From JBDGYW01 sp964518955 (GTDB lineage Bacteria > Gemmatimonadota > Gemmatimonadetes > Gemmatimonadales > GWC2-71-9): DNA of 64,000 nucleotides. The stretch is taken from NCBI GenBank assembly GCA_964518955.1, contig CAZFHS010000020.1, positions 1 to 64,000 on the forward strand, read 5' to 3'. The notes below the pieces were generated by a model. That model searched no databases, was not told where the DNA came from, and saw nothing but the letters and a program-made list of their open reading frames with translations. Made by a program: the position numbers and the translations under genes. Of the stretch, positions 8,601 through 15,972 are shown in pieces (the first letter of the stretch is position 1; each line of letters starts with the position of its first letter).

Positions 8601-8941
8601 GTGGACCAATTGGAGAACCGCTCGACGTCTCGCACCAGAAAGGAGTCGGACCACACCTCTGCGTATGAGGCTGCAAGCGCCTGCGCCATCTCGAGGATTC
8701 TCACGCGGTCCATGGCGTCGGAGGCCTCAACGGTCTGCTCGAAAAGATCGGCAAGAGCGTCGCGAACACCGTCGGGCTGATTGCGGATGGCCACTTGGAG
8801 TGCACGTTCATTGCCGGCCCGCAGGAGAGCCAGAATCTCGGTCGCGGTCGCCGTTTCCTGTGACACCGCTGTTCTAGGGGCCACGCACAAGGCGCCGTAG
8901 AGCACGATGGCGAAACCAAGGGCCCTCATGGCGCCATCCAT
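5696..8941 (-). CDS. Exported TPR-CHAT caspase-like protein
   Basis: 1081 residues. A likely signal peptide covers residues 1-28 (hydrophobic core ALGFAIVLYGALCVA, cleavage near AVSQ); Met5 is an alternative start. Tetratricopeptide repeats run from about 125 to 620 (GNLGAAYYALGDMERALRYY, LNNLGLVREELGDLDGAAEH and others). The CHAT domain is at about 740-1081, with the clan CD-type dyad His937 in RDILHLATFG and Cys986 in LSACETGLG. Both catalytic residues are intact, so a cysteine protease is expected. The start lies one base past the anti-sigma stop, so the genes are translationally linked. Known TPR-CHAT proteins include the CRISPR-linked Csx29 and proteases linked to bacterial gasdermins; this one differs in carrying a secretion signal and being tied to an ECF sigma switch. 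The substrate is unknown. Confidence 0.88.
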   Translation of the reverse strand: MDGAMRALGFAIVLYGALCVAPRTAVSQETATATEILALLRAGNERALQVAIRNQPDGVRDALADLFEQTVEASDAMDRVRILEMAQALAASYAEVWSDSFLVRDVERFSNWSTEERADRMESDSVRRAGIDAYYSEGPQAAIRHWEQSLTLCRALNDESCQARVFGNLGAAYYALGDMERALRYYTRSLELAESAGDHRTCGNALGNIASVYKDDGDFVVAAEHYQRALRTRAFTGDRRGEAADLNNLGLVREELGDLDGAAEHFRRSLALNRDDDRDRAAANNLTNLANVATRRGHYREARDLYNEALALRLETGDRQGEVLDRQNLGLLHLSWGDYPAALRSLQASLAILEDLGMPIWMAEVRADIAVAHTAMGHLQAARTALTQALAEAAGDEYLEAALSMQRADLLTELNDFQEAAELYRFAEAGYERLNDVAGQAEAHTGLGYLLLTREDYDAAEEAFSRALRMQQSLGDVRPAATARLHLGDVQFLRGDTASARSSYREALAAYQTIGDLVGEAVVVGALADVDLDVGAFGRAEGGYEEALARISDLEVGSVRWHLHFGRGKALRGLGRLDRAAEEFRAAMAEVETLGASLPVAERRYGFLDDKWGVYAELAKTELDRGRPGEAFAMSERMRARQLVDLLARGRTGAAADLALAREEEDLRRQIMHLSDELYASLRTNLEHRELPEAPVHLARLRESLATAHLRYQRLLVRLEDSRPDYAAIVSGSVVEVEDVQGLLPTDAAFVEYLMSDEWTIGFVVSSDGVSAMELPIGRETASQLIRFLRGTVRPKNEGELWRTPLRRLHGALIAPLENAGFLDDKRLLVFAPHAELHYLLFQALIRSTPRGESYLVESYDIAYTPSASVWVEAERADRGVRGRGTLAMAPQPDVLAFSAAEVESIGEADRTAEVFVGPRATEGVFRGLAPERDILHLATFGVLNTRNPLFSYVQLNPDERSDGRLEAHEVFGMELNADLIVLSACETGLGSGPRGDVPPGDDWVGLVRAFLYAGARSVVASLWPVDDLATASLMERFYAALESGQGKARSLAEAQRAMLGEREYASPFFWGAFRLSGVLR

Positions 8942-8942
8942 T

Positions 8943-9575
8943 CTATGGCTCGGCTATCGTGAATCGCACGAGTTCGGAGTTCACCCACCTGTCCCAGCCA
9001 ACACGCGCGTCCACCTGCCAGAGGTAGAGCGCACCGGGTACAAGCAGCACAGTATCGGCCAGCGTGACGTGCGTCTCCCGAGTGTCAGCCTGCCACAGCA
9101 AATCGCCGGTCGCGTTGTAGAGCGAGATCCTGTAGAGGTCGGCCGATACTGCGGGTGCCCAACGAAACTCTGCGACTGATCGAACTTCGCCGATTGGTAT
9201 CTCGGCACCGGGCACGGTGGCTTCGACAGTCTCCAGATCGCGATGCGGCACTGTCTCGCCCCCGTCGGGCTGTACGACTGCGACGCCCACCAAAACCGCA
9301 GCGATCGCAGCAGCGACGCCGTAGATGCTGGCGCGGCGAGTACCCCAATGCCCGAGCGCAACGGCAGTGCTGTCGCCGGATGTTTGTCCGGCCTCTCGTA
9401 CCTCGGGGAGCACCTTCCGAATTGCAGCCGCCAGACGCAATTCTTCCTGGCAGCGGGTGCAGGTCAGATAGTGTGACTCGAAGACCTCCACCTCCGTTTC
9501 GGGAAGTATCCCGGCCAGATAGCGCTCTACCAGATCTCCATCTACGACTGCCTCGCACGTGAGTCGATCAGTCAC
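8943..9575 (-). CDS. Anti-sigma factor with zinc-finger (ZAS) domain and extracytoplasmic tail
   Basis: 210 residues. The N-terminal cytoplasmic part has the zinc-binding ZAS motif His35-x3-Cys39-x2-Cys42 (SHYLTCTRC) that clamps ECF sigma factors. One membrane helix lies at about 83-102 (SIYGVAAAIAAVLVGVAVV). The remaining roughly 105 residues, outside the membrane, read like a fibronectin/Ig fold (FRWAPAVSADLYRISLYN ... LYLWQVDAR). It overlaps the upstream sigma gene by 8 bp and abuts the CHAT gene. It should hold the sigma factor inactive at the membrane until its outer domain senses a signal or is cleaved. The exported CHAT protease encoded next door is an obvious candidate to act on it, by inference only. 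Confidence 0.85.
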   Translation of the reverse strand: MTDRLTCEAVVDGDLVERYLAGILPETEVEVFESHYLTCTRCQEELRLAAAIRKVLPEVREAGQTSGDSTAVALGHWGTRRASIYGVAAAIAAVLVGVAVVQPDGGETVPHRDLETVEATVPGAEIPIGEVRSVAEFRWAPAVSADLYRISLYNATGDLLWQADTRETHVTLADTVLLVPGALYLWQVDARVGWDRWVNSELVRFTIAEP

Positions 9576-10167
9576 GTCTTCCTCCGAAGAAGCTCGCCCC
9601 GCGTTCGTCCCTATCTATCTGTCTCGGAAGCACCCGATTCGTGACAGGTTTCGGCGCAACTCGAGAGAATGCCTGCCGCAACCGACGGAGGGCGCGTGAT
9701 TTTCGTTTTCGGATTCTCAGCGAAGGCTCGCCCAGCCGCTCCCCTATTTCGACCGGGGTCAGACCCTCGAAAAACGAGAGATGCAGGACTTCTTGATCGG
9801 TGGACGAGAGTTGGGCGAGGGCCTTGCGTACGCTGCTGCGTTCTTCGTCGGTGATGAGGGCAGAGAGTGGGTCGGCGGCACCGGTGGAGCGATCGGATTC
9901 GGGTACCGAGTCCAACGGCGTGGAGCGGTGGCGGGCGTGGTGCGCGTCGGACAGAACGTGGCGCGCGATTCCCCGTACGAAGGCCCCGAGCTTCTCAGGG
10001 TCTTTGAGCCGAGCATTTCGCACGGCCTCTTCGGCGCGCACCAGCGTTTCCTGAACCGCCTCCTCGGCGGCATCCAAATCGCCGAGGGCGTGCAACGCCA
10101 TTATTTGCAGTCCGGGCCGAAGGTGCTCGAGTGATTCCGGCTCCGGCTGCCCTTCAGGGGGTACCAC
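9568..10167 (-). CDS. ECF-family RNA polymerase sigma factor
   Basis: About 199 residues. The sigma-2 region includes LHALGDLDAAEEAVQETLVR and the sigma-4 region LAQLSSTDQEVLHLSFFEGL followed by the helix-turn-helix VEIGERLGEPSLRIRKRKSR. I chose the GTG at 10167 because GGGGAGG lies five bases upstream; a GTG at 10185 would add six residues but has no ribosome-binding site. Its last 8 bp overlap the anti-sigma gene. It heads the operon with anti-sigma, TPR-CHAT and RCC1 lipoprotein and probably transcribes its own operon. I found no duplicated promoter motif that would prove this. Confidence 0.85.
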   Translation of the reverse strand: MVPPEGQPEPESLEHLRPGLQIMALHALGDLDAAEEAVQETLVRAEEAVRNARLKDPEKLGAFVRGIARHVLSDAHHARHRSTPLDSVPESDRSTGAADPLSALITDEERSSVRKALAQLSSTDQEVLHLSFFEGLTPVEIGERLGEPSLRIRKRKSRALRRLRQAFSRVAPKPVTNRVLPRQIDRDERGASFFGGRRD

Positions 10168-10254
10168 GCCTACCTCCCCAAGCACTTTCGGGGTGTCTCA
10201 GAGAATCTCCACCTTAATCGGCGCTCCGCAACCATTGGACGAACAAAGAGGCCT

Positions 10255-10269
10255 TGGCCACCACGTTGC
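10255..10269 (+). promoter_or_regulatory. Possible sigma-54 (-24/-12) promoter for the lipoprotein at 10396
   Basis: TGGC at 10255-10258 and TTGC at 10266-10269 give the required GG-N10-GC spacing, with T after TTGC as in consensus. The -24 element is imperfect (TGGCCAC against TGGCACG), and the predicted leader would be about 115 bases. Chance occurrence is possible. Confidence 0.3.
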
Positions 10270-10395
10270 TCTGGGCCTGTCACGATTCCGCATCTCGCCA
10301 GACAGAAATAGAAAGGGGACGCATGCGGGAGATGCGAGCAGCACAGGCCCCGGGAATTCCAGGTAAGAAACACCACACCGAAAGGACTCAGTCCG

Positions 10396-11016
10396 ATGAA
10401 GCGCCTTATTCCATTCCTGTTGCTGACCCTCGTGGCCGTGGCTTGCGAGACCGACGGACCGACGTTTCCGATCGACGGCCCACAGTTCGCGAGAGCTCCA
10501 ATCGACTGTGATTTGAAGCCGGACCACCCGCATTGCAACGACGATGGTGGCGACCCGACCGTGGTCGAGACCGCGAGCGGCGATTACTGGATGACGGTTT
10601 ACAGGTTGCCAGATGGACCGTACGAGAACCGCTGGTTCTGGTTCGACGCAAGCAGGTATGACGACGGAAGCGTAAGCGGCACGTTCAAGACCGAGCGTTA
10701 TTCGATTACCACCGGTCGCCGTGTCAGCAAGGCCAGTGGTACGATCAATTGCTTCACCATCGTAGGCAACGACGCCTGGATCGGTGGAACGCAGAAAACC
10801 ATACCGGCACCCAACAACCACGCACTGTGGCGCGTGGTCGATGGCGCTCCTGACGAGTCAAGCCTGGTATGCAACCGTATGCCGGGCGGCAGTTACTACG
10901 GATGCTATGACCTGACCGGTTACGACTCGGAGATGTATTGCGCGGCCACCCCACTGCAACCGGTGTTAGGCCCGGTAATAGACAGCGGAACGGTTGTGCT
11001 GGAGGGGGTGCAGTAG
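10396..11016 (+). CDS. Lipoprotein of unknown function
   Basis: 206 residues. The signal sequence MKRLIPFLLLTLVAVAC ends in lipobox AVAC (Cys17), so the mature protein should be lipid-anchored. The mature part contains a Cys/His/Asp-rich segment (CDLKPDHPHCNDDGG, residues about 38-52) that could bind metal, then a beta-rich region with further cysteines (TINCF, LVCNR, YGCYD, MYCAA) able to form disulfides. It is transcribed away from the sigma-factor operon. I recognise no family. The segment PDHPHCNDDGGD resembles short linkers seen in Gemmatimonadota lipoproteins, but that is an impression only. Confidence 0.7.
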   Translation: MKRLIPFLLLTLVAVACETDGPTFPIDGPQFARAPIDCDLKPDHPHCNDDGGDPTVVETASGDYWMTVYRLPDGPYENRWFWFDASRYDDGSVSGTFKTERYSITTGRRVSKASGTINCFTIVGNDAWIGGTQKTIPAPNNHALWRVVDGAPDESSLVCNRMPGGSYYGCYDLTGYDSEMYCAATPLQPVLGPVIDSGTVVLEGVQ

Positions 11017-11088
11017 GGGGGCAGGGCGACCAGGAGCCACTTACCGCCCGGAGCGGAAAGGTGCGGGGTTGGGTACCGCCCTCCCTAC

Positions 11089-13833
11089 CTAAACCTCGTA
11101 CCTTATCGCCTCCACCGGGTCGATCCCGGCCGCCCTGGCGGCCGGTACGTAGCTGGCTACGAGTGCCACCAGCGTGAGCGACACCGACACCGCTCCGAAG
11201 GTCACCGGGTCAACCGGATTCACTCCGTAAAGCAGGGCTTCCATCATGCGGGTCAGCCCGATGGCGGCGCCCAAGCCGAACAGCACCCCGAACAAGCAGA
11301 GTATCAGACCCTGCTTGAGCACCATCTTTCTCACATCGGCGGCGTTCGCGCCCAAGGCGAGCCGCACGCCCAGTTCCCTGGTGCGCTGGCTCACGATGTA
11401 GCTGATCACGCCGTAGATGCCGATGGTGCCGAGTATCAGCGCCACTCCAGCCGCGATGCCGAGCATTATGAGGGAGAACGACGTGCGCGCCATCGAGCGG
11501 TCGAGCAGTTCGTCGAGCCCACGCACCCCCGCCAGTGGAAGGTTCGGATTCACTTCCCAGATGGCCGCGCGGACCTGGCTGAAAAAATCGGGCGAGCCTG
11601 CTCTGGCACTCCGTATGGCGTAATTCATGGAGCGCTGGGTCACGACTGCGTCCGCTTCCCCAGGCATCTCGGCCCAGAGGTTGCGGAGCATGGCCGGCCA
11701 ATAGACCACCGACGTGGGAGGTTGATCCAACCCATTGTCCCGAACGTTTCCGCTCACCCCTACGATCTCATACCAGTTGGCCCCGGCGAGTCCGGTTCCA
11801 ATGCGTTTGCCAAGGGCTGCAGCGGGCGAATCCCAGAACTCCCGGGCGAAGTTCTCGGTGACCACAACCACCTTGTTCAAATCGAACCCGTCCCGCCACT
11901 CGAGTGCTCGGCCAGCAAGAACCGGGATCTGCATCGTCTCGAAATAGCCGTCGGTAACCCATTTGAAGCGATGTATGTCGGGTATCTGACCCTCAGGCAC
12001 CGGAAACTCCTCCACGAATACGGGATCGTTGGAGTCCCATCCGTCCATCGTAACCGATGTGGCACTGCCCACGCTCGTTACACCGGGGATCTGGCTCAGC
12101 CGTTCTGTCAGAAGACGGTGAGTTTGCGCCACCTCCACCGCGTCCTCCACCTGCGCACTCGGAATGCTCAACCGGACCAGGAGTACTTCCTCGGCGTTCC
12201 GGAAACCGGGGTCCACGTTCCGAAGCGCCTGAAAGCTGCGCACCATGAGTCCCGAGCCCACCAGCAACAGCAACGCCAGGGCGATCTGCGCCACAACCAG
12301 CGCATTCCGCGCTCGGTGTTTCTCCCTTCCAGCACTCCCACCGCGCCCGCCTTCCTTCAGTGCACTGGTTAGCGCGGCTCGCCGGTACTTGAGCACCGGA
12401 AACATCCCGAAGAAGGCTCCAGAAAAGACAGACAACACCAGCGTGAATAGCAGAACCTGCCAATCCAGCGAAACCTCCGCGAGCCGTGGAAGTTCCGAAG
12501 GGCCCAACGCTCGCAGAAGCCTCAATCCACCATAGGCAAGCGCAATGCCGCCTACGCCGCCCAAGCCGCCGAGCAGGATACTCTCTGTGAGGAATTCCCT
12601 CGCTATCCGTGACCGGCCGGCCCCCATGGCCGTTCGCACCGCCATCTCCTTTTCCCTCGACTCCGCGCGCACCAAGAAAAGATTCGACACGTTCGCGCAC
12701 GCGATCAGCAAGATCATTCCGACAGTGCCCAGCAACACCCAAAGGACCTCGCCCACATCGCCTACCACATCGGTCTTGAGAGGTCGGATATTGGGACCGA
12801 ACTGCGCCTGCTCCAGAATGTCGTGAGTGATTCCCCCTGGAAACTTGTCGACGGACATCGGGAGCATCCGTGCCACGTCGGCGTTGGCCTGCTCCAGCGT
12901 AACGCCGGGCGCAAGGCGAGCCAGTGCCTGATAGCTGAAGTTCCCGACGGCGATTTGAGACCGATCGAAACGAAACGGAACATAGAACGCCGGGTCGTAG
13001 TGCAGAAAACGGGTGTCTGCACCCATCACTCCGATGATCTCGCGGGGTCGGCTGTCGACATTGAGCGTTTTGCCCAGAACATCCGGGGCGCCCGCGAACC
13101 GTGTCTGCCAGTAGTCGTAGCTCAGGACTACCGTAAGCGGTGTGCCTGGGCTGTCGTCCTCGGGCGTGAACCCTCGGCCCAGTATTGGCTGTAGCCGCAG
13201 CGCCTTGAAGGTTCCCTCGGTGACCCGCATAGTCGGGACCTCTTCCGGCTCGTCCAGCCCGGTGACCGAGGCCGAACTGTTGTCCCACATCCCGATCTCG
13301 GAGAAGAAGCTACCCTCATCCAGGTAGGTGAAGTGCAATGCCGGCGACTGGTTCACGTCGTCGAATCCCAGGCCCGGAGCCGAGTGCCAGACTCCCACCA
13401 GCTCGTCCGGCTCGTCGAACGGAAGCGGTTTCAGGAGGATTCCGTTTACGAGGCTGAAGATGGCGGTGTTGGCGCCTATGCCTATGGCCAGGGTGAGCAC
13501 CGCAACGAGACTGAAAAGGGGGCTCCGCAACAGGCGCCGGGAGGCGTGTCGCGTGTCTTGCCACATAACACCCATGATGTTGTCTCCGGAAGGTTGCTTC
13601 GTTCGGCGCCGAGAGCCGAGGGATCGGCCAAGGCGCAGTCCGGCATACCGCGCTGTGAACCTCAGGGACTCCAGGAAGTACCACGCTCGGGCGCGCGCAA
13701 GCGAAAAGTTCCCCTGGGATTCGGCAAACTCCTGGTCCAAATCACCCTTGATGCTCTCGCCCGCCACTCCTCGTGGCAACACGACCATGAGTAGGAGTTC
13801 CGCAATGCGCGGAGGCGTGGGGTCGCGCTTCAT
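11089..13833 (-). CDS. ADOP-type ABC transporter permease (MacB/FtsX family)
   Basis: About 914 residues from MKRDPTPPRIAELLL. This start is chosen because its ATG overlaps the PadR stop as ATGA; the frame is open further upstream but only across the padR gene. An N-terminal segment (DLDQEF) typical of acidobacterial duplicated orphan permeases is followed by two copies of the MacB periplasmic core plus FtsX unit. The first transmembrane helix is SPLFSLVAVLTLAIGIGANTAI-like; helices following VLLGTVGMILLIACANVSNL close unit one, and ARAAGIDPVEAIRYE ends unit two. No ATPase is encoded nearby, as usual for ADOPs. It probably acts in efflux or envelope stress, under the PadR regulator. Confidence 0.9.
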   Translation of the reverse strand: MKRDPTPPRIAELLLMVVLPRGVAGESIKGDLDQEFAESQGNFSLARARAWYFLESLRFTARYAGLRLGRSLGSRRRTKQPSGDNIMGVMWQDTRHASRRLLRSPLFSLVAVLTLAIGIGANTAIFSLVNGILLKPLPFDEPDELVGVWHSAPGLGFDDVNQSPALHFTYLDEGSFFSEIGMWDNSSASVTGLDEPEEVPTMRVTEGTFKALRLQPILGRGFTPEDDSPGTPLTVVLSYDYWQTRFAGAPDVLGKTLNVDSRPREIIGVMGADTRFLHYDPAFYVPFRFDRSQIAVGNFSYQALARLAPGVTLEQANADVARMLPMSVDKFPGGITHDILEQAQFGPNIRPLKTDVVGDVGEVLWVLLGTVGMILLIACANVSNLFLVRAESREKEMAVRTAMGAGRSRIAREFLTESILLGGLGGVGGIALAYGGLRLLRALGPSELPRLAEVSLDWQVLLFTLVLSVFSGAFFGMFPVLKYRRAALTSALKEGGRGGSAGREKHRARNALVVAQIALALLLLVGSGLMVRSFQALRNVDPGFRNAEEVLLVRLSIPSAQVEDAVEVAQTHRLLTERLSQIPGVTSVGSATSVTMDGWDSNDPVFVEEFPVPEGQIPDIHRFKWVTDGYFETMQIPVLAGRALEWRDGFDLNKVVVVTENFAREFWDSPAAALGKRIGTGLAGANWYEIVGVSGNVRDNGLDQPPTSVVYWPAMLRNLWAEMPGEADAVVTQRSMNYAIRSARAGSPDFFSQVRAAIWEVNPNLPLAGVRGLDELLDRSMARTSFSLIMLGIAAGVALILGTIGIYGVISYIVSQRTRELGVRLALGANAADVRKMVLKQGLILCLFGVLFGLGAAIGLTRMMEALLYGVNPVDPVTFGAVSVSLTLVALVASYVPAARAAGIDPVEAIRYEV

Positions 13834-14156
13834 CCGTTCACCACTTCGTCCATGCCGCTCCACAGCGCCTCGAGCGCACCGCGCGATTCGCGGAGCGCCT
13901 GCACTCCGGCCGGGGTCACCTCGAACAGCCGAATCGGTGCAGTGCGACGGGCGCTCTCCGACTTTATGGCCGTCCACTTCACCAGCCCCTTTTTTTCCAG
14001 CCGGTCGAGCGTTGTGTAAAACGCACTCCGAGATACCATGCGGCCTGCCCCGGACTCGATTTCGCGCCGTACCTCCAGCCCGAACGCCTCGTCACCCTGC
14101 CTGAGGATGGCCAACAGAACCATCTGCTCGAATACGCCTAGGTAGCCTTTGGGCAT
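13830..14156 (-). CDS. PadR-family transcriptional repressor
   Basis: 108 residues from MPKGYLGVFEQMVLLAILRQ. This start has AGGAGAGG nearby, whereas the longer frame to 14180 has none. The winged helix-turn-helix is typical of PadR (GDEAFGLEVRREIE ... SRSAFYTTLDRLEKKGLV), with a short C-terminal dimerisation helix. It overlaps the permease gene by 4 bp. PadR proteins next to ADOP permeases are known in Acidobacteria and Gemmatimonadota and normally repress their own operon. Confidence 0.88.
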   Translation of the reverse strand: MPKGYLGVFEQMVLLAILRQGDEAFGLEVRREIESGAGRMVSRSAFYTTLDRLEKKGLVKWTAIKSESARRTAPIRLFEVTPAGVQALRESRGALEALWSGMDEVVNG

Positions 14157-14178
14157 TAGTCCTCTCCTAAGAGACCAC

Positions 14179-14207
14179 AATGTAGACTCTGATTCATAGA
14201 GACTTAA
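14179..14207 (-). promoter_or_regulatory. Promoter of the padR-permease operon with overlapping imperfect inverted repeat
   Basis: Minus strand: -35 TTAAGT (14207-14202), 17-bp spacer, -10 TACATT (14184-14179). Inside the spacer GACTCT (14185-14190) and AGAGAC (14198-14203) form an imperfect inverted repeat with a 7-bp centre, a plausible PadR operator. Confidence 0.45.
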
Positions 14208-14302
14208 CGGGATCTGGGTTGGGATGGTTTCACCACGGCAGGGGCAGAGGGGCAGGCGTGTTTGCGGGAGGAGCGGGAGAGGCAGCTCTAGCCGACTCGA
14301 GG

Positions 14303-14331
14303 TTGGCGATACAACCTTAATGCGATATAAT
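14303..14331 (+). promoter_or_regulatory. Sigma-70-type promoter of the AAA/DUF4143 gene
   Basis: -35 TTGGCG, 17-bp spacer, -10 TATAAT (perfect). The surrounding 60 bp is clearly more AT-rich than the flanks. The predicted start is near 14338, about 43 bases before the ATG. Confidence 0.65.
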
Positions 14332-14380
14332 ACAGCGTACTATTGCCATTACATGTTGTTTTTACAAGGCTAATAATGCG

Positions 14381-15688
14381 ATGAAACGACTGATCTCTAA
14401 CGACCTGGTTTCCTGGAAGAACTCAGCTAGGCGTAAACCGGTCATCGTGCGCGGTGCTCGGCAGGTCGGGAAAACACATTCGGTACGGTCTTTTGCCACT
14501 GAGAATTTCGATGAGTGCGCTGAGATCGACCTCGAGCGCAATCGTTCCTGGCACCGGATTTTTGAGGGTGACCTCGAACCGCAACGTATGCTCTCAGAGC
14601 TGCGCCTGGTTCTCGACAAGAGGATCGAACCGGGCAAGAGCCTGCTGTTCTTCGACGAGATCCAGAGTTGCCCCAGGGCCTTGCTCGCCCTCCGCTACTT
14701 TCACGAGGAATTGCCGGACCTGCACGTGATCGCGGCAGGATCGCTTCTCGACTTCGCTCTCTCGGACATTTCGTTTCCCGTGGGACGTGTCCAGTTCTTG
14801 GAGATGTTCCCGATGGTTTTCGCAGAGTATCTGTGGGCAATCGGGCGGGAGAGATCCGCGGAACTCCTGTTGTCGCCTCCGCGGAGAGTCTCAGACGTCA
14901 ATCACGCGTCATTGATGTCTGATCTCAGAGATTTCTTCTTCGTGGGTGGAATGCCCGAAAGCATTTTGGCGTATACCGGAGAACGATCAATTCCCGATAG
15001 CCGTGCCGTGCAGCGCGAACTGTGCGAATCGTACAAGCAGGACTTTCACAAATACGCTCCGCGCTCAGATCCGTACTGCCTCGATGCGGTGTTTGCGGGC
15101 TGTGCCAGGCAGGTGGGAAAGCAGATCAAGTACACCAGTCTCGCCGAGGGTTACTCGAGCGCAAAGCTCAAACGAGCGTTCGATCTCCTCGCCAAAGCTC
15201 GCGTCGTCAGTCGTATTCCAAACACCAGTCCGGAGGGTGTCCCCCTCGGCGCATATGTCTCTCCCAAACGCTTCAAGGCCTTGATGGTAGACATAGGGTT
15301 CGTCCAGCAGTTGCGTGGTGTTCCCGTGGACCTCGAATATGGCAAGGCCGACCTATTGCGCATTCACGAAGGAGCAATGGCAGAGCAGTTCGTCGGACAA
15401 GAACTGTTTGCGTCGCAGTCGCGTGATCTCTTCTACTGGTCTCGCCAGACGAAGAGCAGCACCGCCGAGGTGGATTTCTTGGCGGCAGTCGACGGGGCAG
15501 TGGTCCCCATTGAGGTAAAGAGCGGATCGGCGGGCAGGTTGAGGAGTCTGCATCTACTCCTTGATACCTATCCAAACTGCGAAAACGCGTTCGTTTTCAG
15601 CGCCGCACCGTATACGGAGCTTCCCGAACAGAAACTGACGTTCATGCCGCTGTACTATGCGTATTGTGCGTCGCGAGGCGGGAGGTAG
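14381..15688 (+). CDS. AAA-type ATPase with C-terminal DUF4143 domain
   Basis: 435 residues. The Walker A motif is GARQVGKT (25-32) and Walker B is LLFFDEIQ (Asp92, Glu93). The AAA_14 core runs to about 210. The C-terminal DUF4143 region (about 215-400) ends in the nuclease-like pattern STAEVDFL ... VPIEVKSG, which resembles the D-ExK arrangement of restriction-like folds. Genes of this family are widespread, patchily distributed and often solitary; their function is unsettled, with suggestions including DNA metabolism and mobile-element or toxin-antitoxin roles. It has its own promoter in an AT-rich patch and stands alone, consistent with horizontal acquisition. The Shine-Dalgarno is weak. 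Confidence 0.85.
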   Translation: MKRLISNDLVSWKNSARRKPVIVRGARQVGKTHSVRSFATENFDECAEIDLERNRSWHRIFEGDLEPQRMLSELRLVLDKRIEPGKSLLFFDEIQSCPRALLALRYFHEELPDLHVIAAGSLLDFALSDISFPVGRVQFLEMFPMVFAEYLWAIGRERSAELLLSPPRRVSDVNHASLMSDLRDFFFVGGMPESILAYTGERSIPDSRAVQRELCESYKQDFHKYAPRSDPYCLDAVFAGCARQVGKQIKYTSLAEGYSSAKLKRAFDLLAKARVVSRIPNTSPEGVPLGAYVSPKRFKALMVDIGFVQQLRGVPVDLEYGKADLLRIHEGAMAEQFVGQELFASQSRDLFYWSRQTKSSTAEVDFLAAVDGAVVPIEVKSGSAGRLRSLHLLLDTYPNCENAFVFSAAPYTELPEQKLTFMPLYYAYCASRGGR

Positions 15689-15735
15689 GAAACATATCTC
15701 TACCAGGGGGTCGGCGTCGGTGTCGGAGGGACCCG

Positions 15736-15773
15736 TCTGCAGTAGTGCAAGTGAACTCAGAACATCGAAATTG
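15736..15773 (+). repeat. Dispersed intergenic repeat, copy 2
   Basis: Starts TCTGCAGTAGTGCAAGTGAA; 31 of 38 positions match 3701-3738. It lies 47 bp past the stop of the AAA/DUF4143 gene. The stretch 15774-15900 after it is pyrimidine-rich, with no gene recognised. Confidence 0.6.
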
Positions 15774-15972
15774 AACCCCCATCGTCCAACGGACACTCCC
15801 ACTACCCACCGTTCGACGTTCCCCTCCCGCCCTTCCCGCGACCATCTGAACATCTCAAACATCCATATCGTACGACAATCCATTATCCTTAGACAGCCTT
15901 ATGGAAGACGACTCACAACGGTGGGAGGGACCGTTGCGGAATTCGACTCTTATTCGTGCGGGCGCACCTCTG

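Noticed and set aside
11993..13288. Long minus-strand frame in the permease region
   Set aside because: Out-of-frame shadow of the ADOP permease with Arg/Gly-rich composition and no domain.
14381..15688. AAA/DUF4143 ATPase as part of an anti-phage defence island
   Set aside because: No neighbouring nuclease, methyltransferase, reverse transcriptase or toxin gene; a solitary gene does not support a defence system.
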